Positions 25,101 to 34,250 of a DNA stretch of 64,000 nt are shown here, one piece after another. This stretch comes from Malaya genurostris (taxonomy: Eukaryota > Arthropoda > Insecta > Diptera > Culicidae), in assembly GCF_030247185.1 (NCBI RefSeq), contig NC_080571.1:32662753-32726752 (forward strand), written 5' to 3'. Each line of letters starts with the position of its first letter. Positions within the stretch are counted from its first letter, which is position 1. The notes under the pieces are model-generated. The model did no database searches and was not told the origin of the DNA. It saw nothing but the letters and a program-made list of their open reading frames with translations. The position numbers and the translations under genes are program-made.

Positions 25101-27540
25101 TCCGGAAGTACCAGAAATAGTGGTCATATGTACCAAAATGGATCTCACTCACTTTTCTCAGCGATGGTTTGACCGATTTCCACAAACTTAAATTCAAATG
25201 AAAGGTCTTCCGGTCCCATATGGAATTCCTGAATTTCATCCAGATCCGACGTCCGGTTCCGGAATTATAGGGTAAAGTGTGTTCAATATTGTACACCGTC
25301 ACTTAAATCGGCGAAGCAAAAAACATGAAAATTTTTCTAAACTGGTCTCAAAACTACACAAATCGATAGTCATTATCAGTAGGCAACTAAACAAACTGAT
25401 TCCGGCTATCCTGGTTCCCGGTATCCGGTTCCGGAAGTACCAGAAATAGTGGTCATATGTACCAAAATGGATCTCACTCACTTTTCTCAGCGATGGTTTG
25501 ACCGATTTCCACAAACTTAGATTCAAATGAAAGGTCTCGTGGTCCCATACGGAATTCCTGAATTTCATCCAGATCCGACTTCCGGTTCCGGAATTATAGG
25601 GTAAAGTATGTTCAATATTGTACACCGTCACTTAAACCGGCGAAGCAAAAAACGTGAAAATTTTTCTAAACTGGTCTCAAAACTACACAAATCGATAGTC
25701 ATTATCAGTAGGCAACTAAACAAACCGATTCCGGCTATCCTGGTTCCCGGTATCCGGTTCCGGAAGTACCAGAAATAGTGGTCATATGTACCAAAATGGA
25801 TCTCACTCACTTTTCTCAGCGATGGTTTGACCGATTTCCACAAACTTAGATTCTAATGAAAGGCCTCGTGGTCCCATACGGAATTCCTGAATTTCATCCA
25901 GATCCGACTTCCGGTTCCGGAATTATAGGGTAAAGTGTGTTCAATATTGTACACCGTCACTTAAATCGGCGAAGCAAAAAACGTGAAAATTTTTCTAAGC
26001 TGGTCTCAAAACTACACAAATCGATAGTCATTATCAGTTGGCAACTAAACAAATCGATTCCGGCTATCCTGGTTCCCGGTATCCGGTTCCGGAAGTACCA
26101 GAAATAGTGGTCATATGTACCAAAATGGATCTCACTCACTTTTCTCAGCGATGGTTTGACCGATTTCCACAAACTTAGATTCAAATGAAAGGTCTCGTGG
26201 TCCCATACAGAATTCCTGAATTTCATCCAGATCCGACTTCCGGTTCCGGTATGATAGGGTAAAGTATGTTCAATATTGTACACCGTCACTTAAACCGGCG
26301 AAGCAAAAAACGTGAAAATTTTTCTAAACTGGTCTCAAAACTACACAAATCGATAGTCATTATCAGTAGGCAACTAAACAAACCGATTCCGGCTATCCTG
26401 GTTCCCGGTATCCGGTTCCGGAAGTACCAGAAATAGTGGTCATATGTACCAAAATGGATCTCACTCACTTTTTTCAGCGATGGTTTGACCGATTTCCACA
26501 AACTTAGATTCTAATGAAAGGCCTCGTGGACCCATACGGAATTCCTGAATTTCATCCAGATCCGACTTCCGGTTCCGGAATTATAGGGTAAAGTGTGTTC
26601 AATATTGTACACCGTCACTTAAATCGGCGAAGCAAAAAACGTGAAAATTTTTCTAAACTGGTCTCAAAACTACACAAATCGATAGTCATTATCAGTTGGC
26701 AACTAAACAAACCGATTCCGGCTATCCTGGTTCCCGGTATCCGGTTCCGGAAGTACCAGAAATAGTGGCCATATGTACCAAAATGGATCTCACTCACTTT
26801 TCTCAGCGATGGTTTGACCGATTTCCACAAACTTAGATTCTAATGAAAGGCCTCGTGGTCCCATACGGAATTCCTGAATTTCATCCAGATCCGACTTCCG
26901 GTTCCGGAATTATAGGGTAAAGTATGTTCAATATTGTACACCGTCACTTAAACCGGCGAAGCAAAAAACGTGAAAATTTTTCTAAACTGGTCTCAAAACT
27001 ACACAAATCGATAGTCATTATCAGTAGGCAACTAAACAAACCGATTCCGGCTATCCTGGTTCCCGGTCTCCGGTTCCGGAAGTACCAGAAATAGTGATCA
27101 TATATTAAAAAATGGATCTCACTCACTTTTCTCAGCTATGGTTTGACCGATTTCCACAAACTTAGATTCAAATGAAAGGTCTCCCGGTCCCATACGAAAT
27201 TCCTGAATTTCATCCGGATCCGACTTCCGAATCCGGAGTTATAGGGTGCGTATTAGAAGAGTTTGTGTGTCATGTTAGTTGGTGGCCGTACGAACCGACT
27301 TCGATTATACCGGTTCTCGGGTTCCGGTGCCGGAAGTGCATATAATAGTGAACCCATTTCGTTCTCTTAAGGATGGCTTACGCAATCAAAGCACTGTTTT
27401 ATTCTGTATGTTATGCATAAACAATCACTCGGTTTCTTTCAAAAATCGAAAAGAAAATTTTTGAATAGAATACCACAATATTATATGTACATGAGAAAGG
27501 CATCATTACACCACTAGGTGGATTAAAACAGGTTTTTTTT
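16116..27540 (+). repeat. Family-1 dispersed repeat element, copy 1, expanded to 11.4 kb
   Basis: Left end TTTTTGCCTTTCTCATATAG; right end GAGAAAGGCATCATTACACC followed by ACTAGGTGGATTAAAACAGG. GCCTTTCTCAT is thus present near both ends in inverted orientation. The left flank holds CCCGGAGGGCC, GACTCAGTTTATCGAGCTGA and a TG run (16228-16251). The right tail from 27248 (TGTGTGTCATGTTAGTTGGTGGCCGTACG onward) matches the ~650-bp copy at 31988-32647, which has only one monomer equivalent. No coding sequence. I cannot assign it to a named superfamily. Confidence 0.85.
16260..27247 (+). repeat. 329-bp satellite array, 33 full monomers plus a partial one, with higher-order repeats
   Basis: The word TCTCACTCACTTTTCTCAG recurs at exact multiples of 329 bases from 16260 to 27117 (33 x 329), so there is no net indel across 10.9 kb. 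Each monomer contains ATGAAAGGTC, CATCCAGATCCGAC, CCGGTTCCGGAATTATAGGG, GTACACCGTCACTTAAA, GGTATCCGGTTCCGGAAGTA and GTGGTCATATGTACC. Variant monomers recur with a 1,974-bp (six-monomer) period three times between ~20693 and 26614, and with a 987-bp (three-monomer) period twice near 16.4-18.1 kb. Minus-strand 71-110-codon frames in each unit are a by-product. The edge monomers are the most diverged. Confidence 0.97.
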
Positions 27541-28055
27541 TAAATATTGCAGAACATGTTCATACCTTTTTTCCAATCTTGGGGCATGTTCCGACGTGCA
27601 AATTCCAGTCGAGCTTCCTTGTGGTGAGGTAGTAAACGAGGAGCACTGTTCATTTATGCTCGAACTATGTTGAGCGAAAGTTTTAATGCCCTCCAAACCG
27701 TCGAAACTGAAGCTTTCAACTTAAGTTCAGTGCGGATTTGTGAACAACTCAAGGTAGGATTCGGAGATTTATTGACAATTCGACGAGTATCTCTCTCTGA
27801 CAGTTTCTTTTTGCGTCCTGCATTTTTATTCTGACCATACTTTGCTGGATTTTTCATAAAATTTGCGACCGCACATCTGCTATGACCAATTTCTACTGCA
27901 ATTTTCCTGATCCTACCTTCTTGAAGGCATAAATTTGTCCTTGTTCTTGTTGATTTAGTCTCTTTCACTTACCCATAGTCACATAACGCTGTTAAATGAA
28001 TAAACATGATATTTATAATCACTATATTCAACACAAACTGACAAACATACAAGGA

Positions 28056-28076
28056 GGCCTTATAATTTTGAAAAGG
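28056..28076 (+). repeat. Inner direct repeat of Tc3-like right end
   Basis: GGCCTTATAATTTTGAAAAGG, repeated exactly 174 bp further out. Paired direct repeats inside a terminal region are a known transposase-binding layout in Tc3-like elements; the role here is inferred. Confidence 0.55.
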
Positions 28077-28229
28077 GATAATTACTAACTTCAGCTGCTT
28101 CGGCTTTGTTTGTCAACAAATATACGATACGAAAATGTTTTGATTGTATTTTTGTCATTCTTCTTCGATTGCCATCGTTGAGTTAGGGTGATCCCATCAA
28201 AATCACGCGAAAACTTGAAATTCGAAGGT

Positions 28230-28250
28230 GGCCTTATAATTTTGAAAAGG
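28230..28250 (+). repeat. Outer direct repeat of Tc3-like right end
   Basis: Exact second copy of the 28056 motif. The element probably ends at or just after it, because the sequence beyond it belongs to a different repeat (the 28293/33866 inverted pair). Confidence 0.55.
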
Positions 28251-28292
28251 TCTGTACGCAGTCAGTTGAATATATGTGCCTGACTACCTCAA

Positions 28293-28388
28293 AGTCGAGA
28301 TATTCACGATTAAGCTCTGCCCATTCTTCCATATGGCTAATTTTGAAAAGGCACCCCATAGTAAAGTAAGTCGTATTCACGACAAAAA
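28293..28388 (+). repeat. 96-bp inverted repeat, left arm
   Basis: Near-identical (one mismatch seen) to the reverse complement of 33866-33961. Contains CATTCTTCCATATGGC, AATTTTGAAAAGGCACCCC and AGTCGTATTCACGAC. About 30 bases just outside it (28255-28287) also match, in reverse, 34145-34180, so this copy looks like the right-hand copy with ~180 bp missing. A diverged fragment is at 41080-41125. Confidence 0.8.
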
Positions 28389-28881
28389 CTTTCAAAGATG
28401 AACAACTGATTTACTACGAGCTCTTAAAACCGGGTGAAACCATCACCGGAAATCGCTACCGAACGCAACTGATGCGCCTTAGTCGCGCACTAAAAGAAAA
28501 GCGGCCACAATATCAAGAGCGATATGACAAAGTCATCCTCCAACACGACAATGCTCGGCCTCACATCGCAAAAGTGGTCAAAAAGTACCTGGAAACGCTG
28601 AAATGGGAAGTCTTGCCCCACCCGCCGTATTCCCCAGATGACGCCCCTTCTGACTTTCACCTATTCCGTTCGATGGTACACGGCCTGGCAGATCAACATT
28701 TTCAAAAAGTAAAAAGAGGACTCCTTTTTTCGATCCGGGATCCGAAAATTGCCGGAAAGATGGGAAAAAGTGTTCGCTAGCGACGGAAAATACTTTGAAT
28801 AATACATCTGTAAGCACTTTTTCGCAACAAAGCTTTTAATTTTGAAAAAAAAAAACGGCGGAAGCAAAGTTGCACACTTGA
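28389..28881 (+). mobile_element. 5'-truncated mariner fragment
   Basis: The right terminal inverted repeat ACGGCGGAAGCAAAGTTG... ends at 28881 followed by TA. The same terminus bounds the more complete copy at 58385-59274. The 5' half is missing: the fragment starts abruptly beside the 96-bp repeat arm. Confidence 0.8.
28395..28778 (+). pseudogene. mariner transposase C-terminal half
   Basis: Reads YYELLKPGETITGNRYRTQL, then VILQHDNARPHIAK with the second catalytic aspartate, then LPHPPYSPDDAPSDFHLFRS with the third, spaced as in DD34D mariners, then HGLADQHFQ. After that a deletion and frameshift replace the family C-terminus (compare HFQSFEELEKWI in the copy near 58.6 kb). The whole N-terminal DNA-binding region and the first aspartate are absent. 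Non-functional fragment. Confidence 0.85.
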
Positions 28882-28883
28882 TA

Positions 28884-31800
28884 TTATCAGATTGTGAAAA
28901 CGATTGAAAACAAATTCTAGCCAAAAATTTGCTGACAAGAAAAAAGTTCCGAATGCTTTGTGCCGCTTCCGAATTGCTTTATTGAAAGAAATAAATTGCT
29001 TTTGTGATTTTCCGTAAAAGAATTATTGCGAAATTTTCTCGCTCTGCTACTAGCGAGTTCTGGGCAGAAAAGATGCTGTGTTTTTGTATTCAAAACATTC
29101 GTCATTCTAAAAAATAAAAATGATTGTATCTTTGCTATTCACAGCAACGATGTTTTGCAAAGTTATTATCTGCATCTTCGTCAGCATCATAAATACCCCA
29201 TAAAACCAATCGACGACAGTACTAAGAAAAATCAGCTCGTTCAATTCATAAAAGAAATTTAACACTTTGGTATTTCCTCTGAAGCGAATGATACTTGAAC
29301 AAACTTTTAACGAAGTCGATACTATTCCCAGTTGTCACTTTATACACAGTAGAAGAATAGAAAACAAATTTCGAAACAAGTAACAAGGTGAAAAGCTTTC
29401 ACCGGATCTGTCCGGCCAGCGAAAACAGCAATTGTTTGCTGCACTGTCGACGGAAAAACTTTTCGCAATAAGATAAACTGTCAATAGTTTTACGTTGAAC
29501 CGTTGAACGCGCGCACTCTCGGTTGAAAAGTTTAACCACGCAGCAGAACTCGCTGACAGCTTATCTCGAACCGAGCTAAACTATTGTACCGGGAGGGAAA
29601 AGTCAATGCCTAAACTTTCCACCAACGAGCAAACAATCAAACAGCTTTTACCGCACCAGCAGCAGCATCCGAATACAAGTCCGGTCAGGTTTTCCCGCAC
29701 GTGCCATTGGCTGAAGGTACGACTCGGAAAACAAGAGCGAAAGCATCTTAATAATTGTTCAATAAATTTTTCCTCCCCGTTTCGTACCACCAAGATCCGT
29801 TTTTTTTTTGTTGGTTTTTGGTTCTGCATCGGTGCATGCCGCACACGACGATAAAAACAATGCTATTCCCAAAACTTTTCCCGGTGTGAAAAGGCACTTT
29901 CCCGACCAGAGTTCCTGGTCGTGGGAACGCGGGCGGGTTGCCGGATCAGGTGGGTCACAAGAAACTTTTCTTCCAGCGAAAGTTTTTGTGACTGAGCGGA
30001 AAACTTTCCACTGCTGGCAATATGTTGCAAAATCCGATTACCATAATTAATCCTTCTCGGTTCTGTGCTGTGTTCGTTTGTTTGCCGGTCATCCAGGATC
30101 GGAGGCAGGCTCCACAAAAACAGCCTAATTTACTTCAAAAACAAGAGCTTAAGCACAAATGTTTTCAGCTCAGCATTTCATTGTTGCTTGTGTTATGAAG
30201 TGTAATAGAGAGCCGAAGAAGAAGACCACTGTTGTTTGAATAAACTCCGAAGTAATTTTCCCTCGGTTTCCCCGGTCAGGTCGTACATGAGCTAAGCAAG
30301 ATTAATGTTGGGTTCGATTCCCATCACCTCGCCCGGAGGAAGCTGCCGCAAATCGTGTTTTCCACCAGGTCGATAATGGATTGCACCTGTCAAAGCTTTG
30401 CCAGTCATAATACCGATGAGTAATGATGGCTGGAGAACTCGTCGGGTTTGTATTTCCGAACCTTACTTAAGCCCCCGAAAGATTCCACCGCAGTTATAAT
30501 CGAAACGAATCTGCGTTCGAATGAGCCGTAATTGCGGGTTGCATTTTTCAGGATTTCGATTAATTTTTCACCAAAGCCGTTCTCATCGCGAGTGTCGCCC
30601 CGAATCGGAATAAAACGATAAAATTTGTGGAAATTTTTCATTCCAATGGTTGAGTAATTGATTATCACGGAAAGAATTTTCGAAATAAACATGTTGAACA
30701 AACTCCGGACGAGGGGGACCAGTGAAACCATTTAGTTACATGCCAGTCAACAAGTCGCTCCATCCGACCTATTCAAATTTCTTTAATGCAGTCATCCTCC
30801 CCCCCCTTATTTGTGATACAAAATCCTTAAAATTGAATCGGTGTCACCGGCGGCAAACGCACCAACACCGCCGTAGTAAATCAAACCGCCTGTGACAAAA
30901 CACCAACAACAACAAGCGGCATTCGTTGCCTCGTCGTTTATCTTTCCCGGGCAATTTGTAGCCAACCGAGACTCCCCGATTTGTAAACACCCAGAAGAAT
31001 CTCAGCCGATTACTGTTTTTCCGCTCTCACACCTAAAGAAAAAGCAGCATGGAAAAAAAACGGTGCCGCAATTTCCCACAGAGTTCCCACATGTGTTAGC
31101 ATTTATCAGAAAATAAATACCTTCGCTTCTTTGTGTTGTTGTTGTTGTAAAATTACACGCTTAACCGATAAAAACACTTCACTCTCCCTCACTCTGCTTC
31201 CTAGTTTTATTTTTTGGTTGCTCCGAGTCAGTAGTCTACAGCTACCTTTTTTTTCCTTGCCACCCTTCTCGGATCCAGATGTTGCTTACATCGACTTAGC
31301 TTCCAAATTTTTCATACATTTCACTATTTCACCCACTCACCCGAAAAGTAAAAATAAAAAAAAATAAAAAACGACGCATCGCGTGGCGTCTCTTCTACTG
31401 GGGCAGCCGCCAAGGTGGGATCGCATCGGTTCCTTGTTATTTATTTTATCGACCCGTTCCGTGTAATTTCGGGTGAACAGACGACATCAATGAACATCAA
31501 GCTACAGGTCGTGCGCGATTGTGTGGATGTTTTTGAAGACGAGTTTTTTTTTTGTTTTGCTTTTTGTGTTTATTTTTAACGATCTTTTTAAGCGAGGAAA
31601 AATGGTTTCATTCATGAAAACCTTATGGACTAATGGACAGGGTAACAGAAATTTTATTACAATTCGATTTTGGAAATTGCAGAAGATATTTAACATGGTT
31701 TTATAAATAGGACTAGAGGATTTTACATCTCATAGCATACAAATATAGTTCTTGCAACTTTACCCTCAAAAACATGTAACATTGTGTGGTTTGAAAATTC

Positions 31801-31987
31801 TTAGCTGAAAGATGCAAAGTTCAATGCAATAAGAAAATTACATCGTATACCGAATTACGTCATTTGTCAAATTCATTTCTATTCTTCTGTGAAGTATCAG
31901 AAAGCGTTTCAGATTCGAGATCCTAAAAAACTTTGAACAACGTTAAACAGGTGAATTGTTTATCCATTGGGTAATATCATAAAACAA
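28884..31987. other. Low-repeat, host-like sequence, no gene recognised
   Basis: Includes GC-richer islands (29.4-30.7 kb) and short open frames on both strands up to ~108 codons (30405-30731, minus), none with a domain I recognise. A tRNA-B-box-like string GGGTTCGATTCCC near 30.31 kb lacks the rest of a tRNA. This may be non-coding sequence of a host locus, but no splice pair could be supported. Confidence 0.45.
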
Positions 31988-32647
31988 CTTTTTTGCCTTT
32001 CTCATATAGAAAGGTTATGCAATCACTTGAAAAACCGACCAGTGAAAATTGGCCCGGAGGTCCAAGTGTCATATACCATTCGACTCAGTTCATCGAGCTG
32101 AGCAATGTCTATGTGTGTATGTATGTGTATGTGTGTATGTGTCAAATAATCTCACTAGGTTTTCTCGGAGATGGCTGAACCGATTTTGACACACTCAAAT
32201 GAAAGGTCTCGTGGTCCCATACGGAATTCCTGAATTTCATCCGGATCCGACTTCCGGTTCCGGAATTATAGGGTAAAGTGTGTTCAATATTGTACACCGT
32301 CACTCAAAATATTTTCGGATGCAACAAACATTTAAATCGTAATTTAGAGTGTGTACTAGAAAAGTTTGTGTGTCATGTTACTTGGTGGCCGTACGAACCG
32401 GCTTTGATTATACAGGTTCTCGGGATCCGGTTCCGGAAGTGCATATAATAGTGAACCCACTTCGTTTTCTTAAGGATGACCTACGCAATCAAAGCACTGT
32501 TTTATTCTGTATGTTGTACTAGTTAATGCATAAACAATCTTATGGTTTCTTTCAAAAATCGAAGAGAAATTTTTTGAATAGAATACCACAATATTATATG
32601 TACATGAGCAAGGCATCATTACACAACTAGGTGGATTAAAACAGTTT
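31988..32647 (+). repeat. Family-1 dispersed repeat element, copy 2, unexpanded (~650 bp)
   Basis: Left end TTTTTTGCCTTTCTCATATA, then CCCGGAGGTCC, a TGTATG-rich run (32108-32142), one monomer equivalent of the 329-bp unit, the TGTGTGTCATGTTACTTGG tail, and right end GGCATCATTACACAACTAGG followed by TGGATTAAAACAG. It interrupts the 3' end of the ORF1 gene next to it. It shows what copy 1 looked like before array expansion. Confidence 0.85.
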
Positions 32648-32649
32648 TT

Positions 32650-33610
32650 TTATATTTAAAACACATTTTATTCAGGCCTATTTGCGTACAAGCTTTACTT
32701 GCCGATTTTGCTGAGTTTTTAGATAAATTTTTTTTTATATTGGATCTCGTTGTCACCCTTTTTCTAGGGGGAGAGGAGCTTCCATTTTCCTCCTGCGAGG
32801 ATTGAGGGGCAGTTTGTTCGCGGTTCGTCTCGTCATCCATTGCCGTTGTATTGTTGTTGATTTCGTTGCTAGTTGCTGTAGATGCGTCTTGTTGTACATT
32901 GTTTGCAGTTGCTGGTTGGTTGGATGGTAAGTTGTTAACTGCAGCTGGTGTATATTCTATGCTTGGGGTTGCTGTGAAGGAAGCACCGTTGTCCTTTGGT
33001 GTAGTTGTCTCCTTGTCCAGTTTATCACATGGCTTACCGTAGCGAACAGCTTTTTGGCTATATTGACATGTGGCCATCTGATTGTCATTGGTAACAAGTG
33101 ATTTGCAAGGAATTATTATATCCTGACCGAATGTCACATAAGAAGGTATGGGCCTTCTCAAGCACATGCGTAACAAGCGTACGCCATTTAGAATACCGGG
33201 GAAAAAATTCTTCCACTTTTCTTTTTCGATAGAAAGAATCTCTCCGTATTGGGACATAGTTTTGCGAATATAAGGATCGATGACGCTTGATCATGTACAC
33301 GCACTTCTACAGTACTATCTTCCATATATACTGGAATGTTGTACTTTATATGTTCATGCTCCACATAGTGCACATTATTATTGTCTTTAGCGAATTGAAT
33401 TGCATCCAACTCTTTATAGAACTGGATATGAACAACATTATTGGTCTTATTGCATTGAAGTAAATGCACACGTTTAATGTCAAGATGCATTTGCTCCTTA
33501 AGCAAACCTTCAAGTTCTCGTATCGAAGGTCGAATTTTGCACTGTCTGAAGTTAACGATAATTGTATTCTTTCGTGTCGGCGGTAGCTTTTGTTCGTTTG
33601 GTTCACTCAT
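32650..33610 (-). pseudogene. ORF1 (Gag-like) of a mosquito non-LTR retrotransposon, frameshifted, 3' end replaced
   Basis: Starts MSEPNEQKLPPTRKNTIIVN at 33610. The first ~120 residues (RQCKIRPSIRELEGLLKEQ, NKTNNVVHIQFYKELD, YNIPVYMEDSTVEVRVHD) are in one frame. A frameshift near 33250 moves the continuation (MSQYGEILSIEKEKWKNFF, PIPSYVTFGQ) to another. A zinc-binding CQYxQ...GKPCDK motif has one cysteine changed to serine (CQYS). A low-complexity Asn/Thr/Ser-rich C-terminal part follows. The last ~12 codons are read from the inserted family-1 repeat. No ORF2 lies downstream. I recognise this as a widespread mosquito repeat protein; the exact clade is uncertain. Confidence 0.6.
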
Positions 33611-33865
33611 TTCGAGGTCGTTCTATTGTTCACTACACAATACTGTACTTGGTTTCTTCTGTCCCAAACGTAAGCGGTTTTGTATTATCGACTGACTTTG
33701 ATGAGATGAGAAAGCGAACTGACTAAAACAATTTCAATCTATAACGAACCGTTATAAATGACAACAGTAGTTTTTAAATAAAAATAATGCTACGAACGTT
33801 TCCTGAAAATCCGGATCTCTCTCGTTCGTCGAGATAAGCAAATTTGTGTGTGAAATAAAATTTCA
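33611..33865. other. 5' leader of the ORF1 element (probable)
   Basis: About 255 bases upstream of the minus-strand ORF1 start, without coding potential. They probably belong to the retrotransposon's 5' UTR; the element's 5' boundary is not visible. Confidence 0.3.
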
Positions 33866-33961
33866 TTTTTGTCGTGAATACGACTTACTTTACTATGGGG
33901 TGCCTTTTCAAAATTAGCCATATGGAAGAATGGGCAGAACTTAATCGTGAATATCTCGACT
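33866..33961 (-). repeat. 96-bp inverted repeat, right arm
   Basis: Reverse-complement partner of 28293-28388. The match resumes about 180 bp further on (34145-34180), so this copy is the more complete one. It lies just upstream of the TATA-like motif at 34182. Confidence 0.8.
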
Positions 33962-34181
33962 TGTATTAATGGTAGCAACATAATTCTTTCACCATTTCAC
34001 CACCATATGATCAGGAATTCAGGATAATATTTTGAACAGTGTGCGATAACCACAAACAACTCAAAAATTAAGTTTTCTTAAAATTTGAAAACAACGCGGA
34101 AAACTTTTTACTTTCGCTTGGGTTTTTCGCGCAAGGACGACGATTTTGAGATAGTCAGGCACATATCTTCAACTGAATGCG

Positions 34182-34189
34182 TATAAAAG
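34182..34189 (+). promoter_or_regulatory. TATA-box-like motif ahead of the 122-bp tandem repeats
   Basis: TATAAAAG in a GCGTATAAAAGGGGAACC context, with a TCATTTCTTTTCGTGCG string about 28 bp downstream that could serve as initiator. It faces the 122-bp repeats. Whether it is a mobile-element promoter is unknown. Confidence 0.35.
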
Positions 34190-34250
34190 GGGAACCGTGG
34201 TGAAAATCGATCATTTCTTTTCGTGCGTTCGATGGGAGCAGACGTCGTGG

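Larger units (their letters stand above)
15537..27975 (-). pseudogene. Tc3-like transposase, two exons, broken
   Basis: Exon 1 starts MGK then an immediate stop, followed by RLNQQEQGQIYAFKKVGS, a frameshift, RKIAVEIGHSRCAVANFMKN (first helix-turn-helix), a GRKKKLSERD linker, and LLPHHKEARLEFARRNMPQDW up to 27573. Exon 2 opens VIFSDEKKFNLDGPDG (first catalytic aspartate), then GGGSVMVWGA, IFQQDNASIHKS (second aspartate) and ILDWPACSPH-NPIENLWG, with the usual SPDLNPIEN aspartate lost. The ~25 and ~45 nt next to the inserted repeat are not coding and carry GTATGA...TTACAG, a plausible intron. A six-A run puts exon 1 one base out of frame. Other stops are near 27660 and 15685. Confidence 0.8.
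15537..28250 (-). mobile_element. Tc3-like (Tc1/mariner) transposon, split by a family-1 repeat element
   Basis: The transposase N-terminal half lies at 27573-27975 and the catalytic half at 15537-16067, both minus strand. Between them is a family-1 repeat carrying the 329-bp array. On the right, two direct copies of GGCCTTATAATTTTGAAAAGG (28056-28076 and 28230-28250) resemble the inner/outer repeat arrangement known from Tc3 and Sleeping Beauty ends. I could not find the matching left end, so the left boundary is only the end of recognisable coding sequence. Confidence 0.75.

Noticed and set aside
16416..27126. Tandem family of 110-residue proteins on the minus strand of the 329-bp array
   Set aside because: The frames begin with GTG, shift frame every monomer, show no domain, and are fully explained by DNA-level repetition.
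16260..27247. CRISPR array
   Set aside because: There are no spacers: the whole 329-bp unit repeats, and the organism is eukaryotic.
30300..30340. tRNA gene suggested by GGGTTCGATTCCC
   Set aside because: Only a B-box-like string is present; no acceptor, D or anticodon arms can be folded around it and no SINE tail follows.
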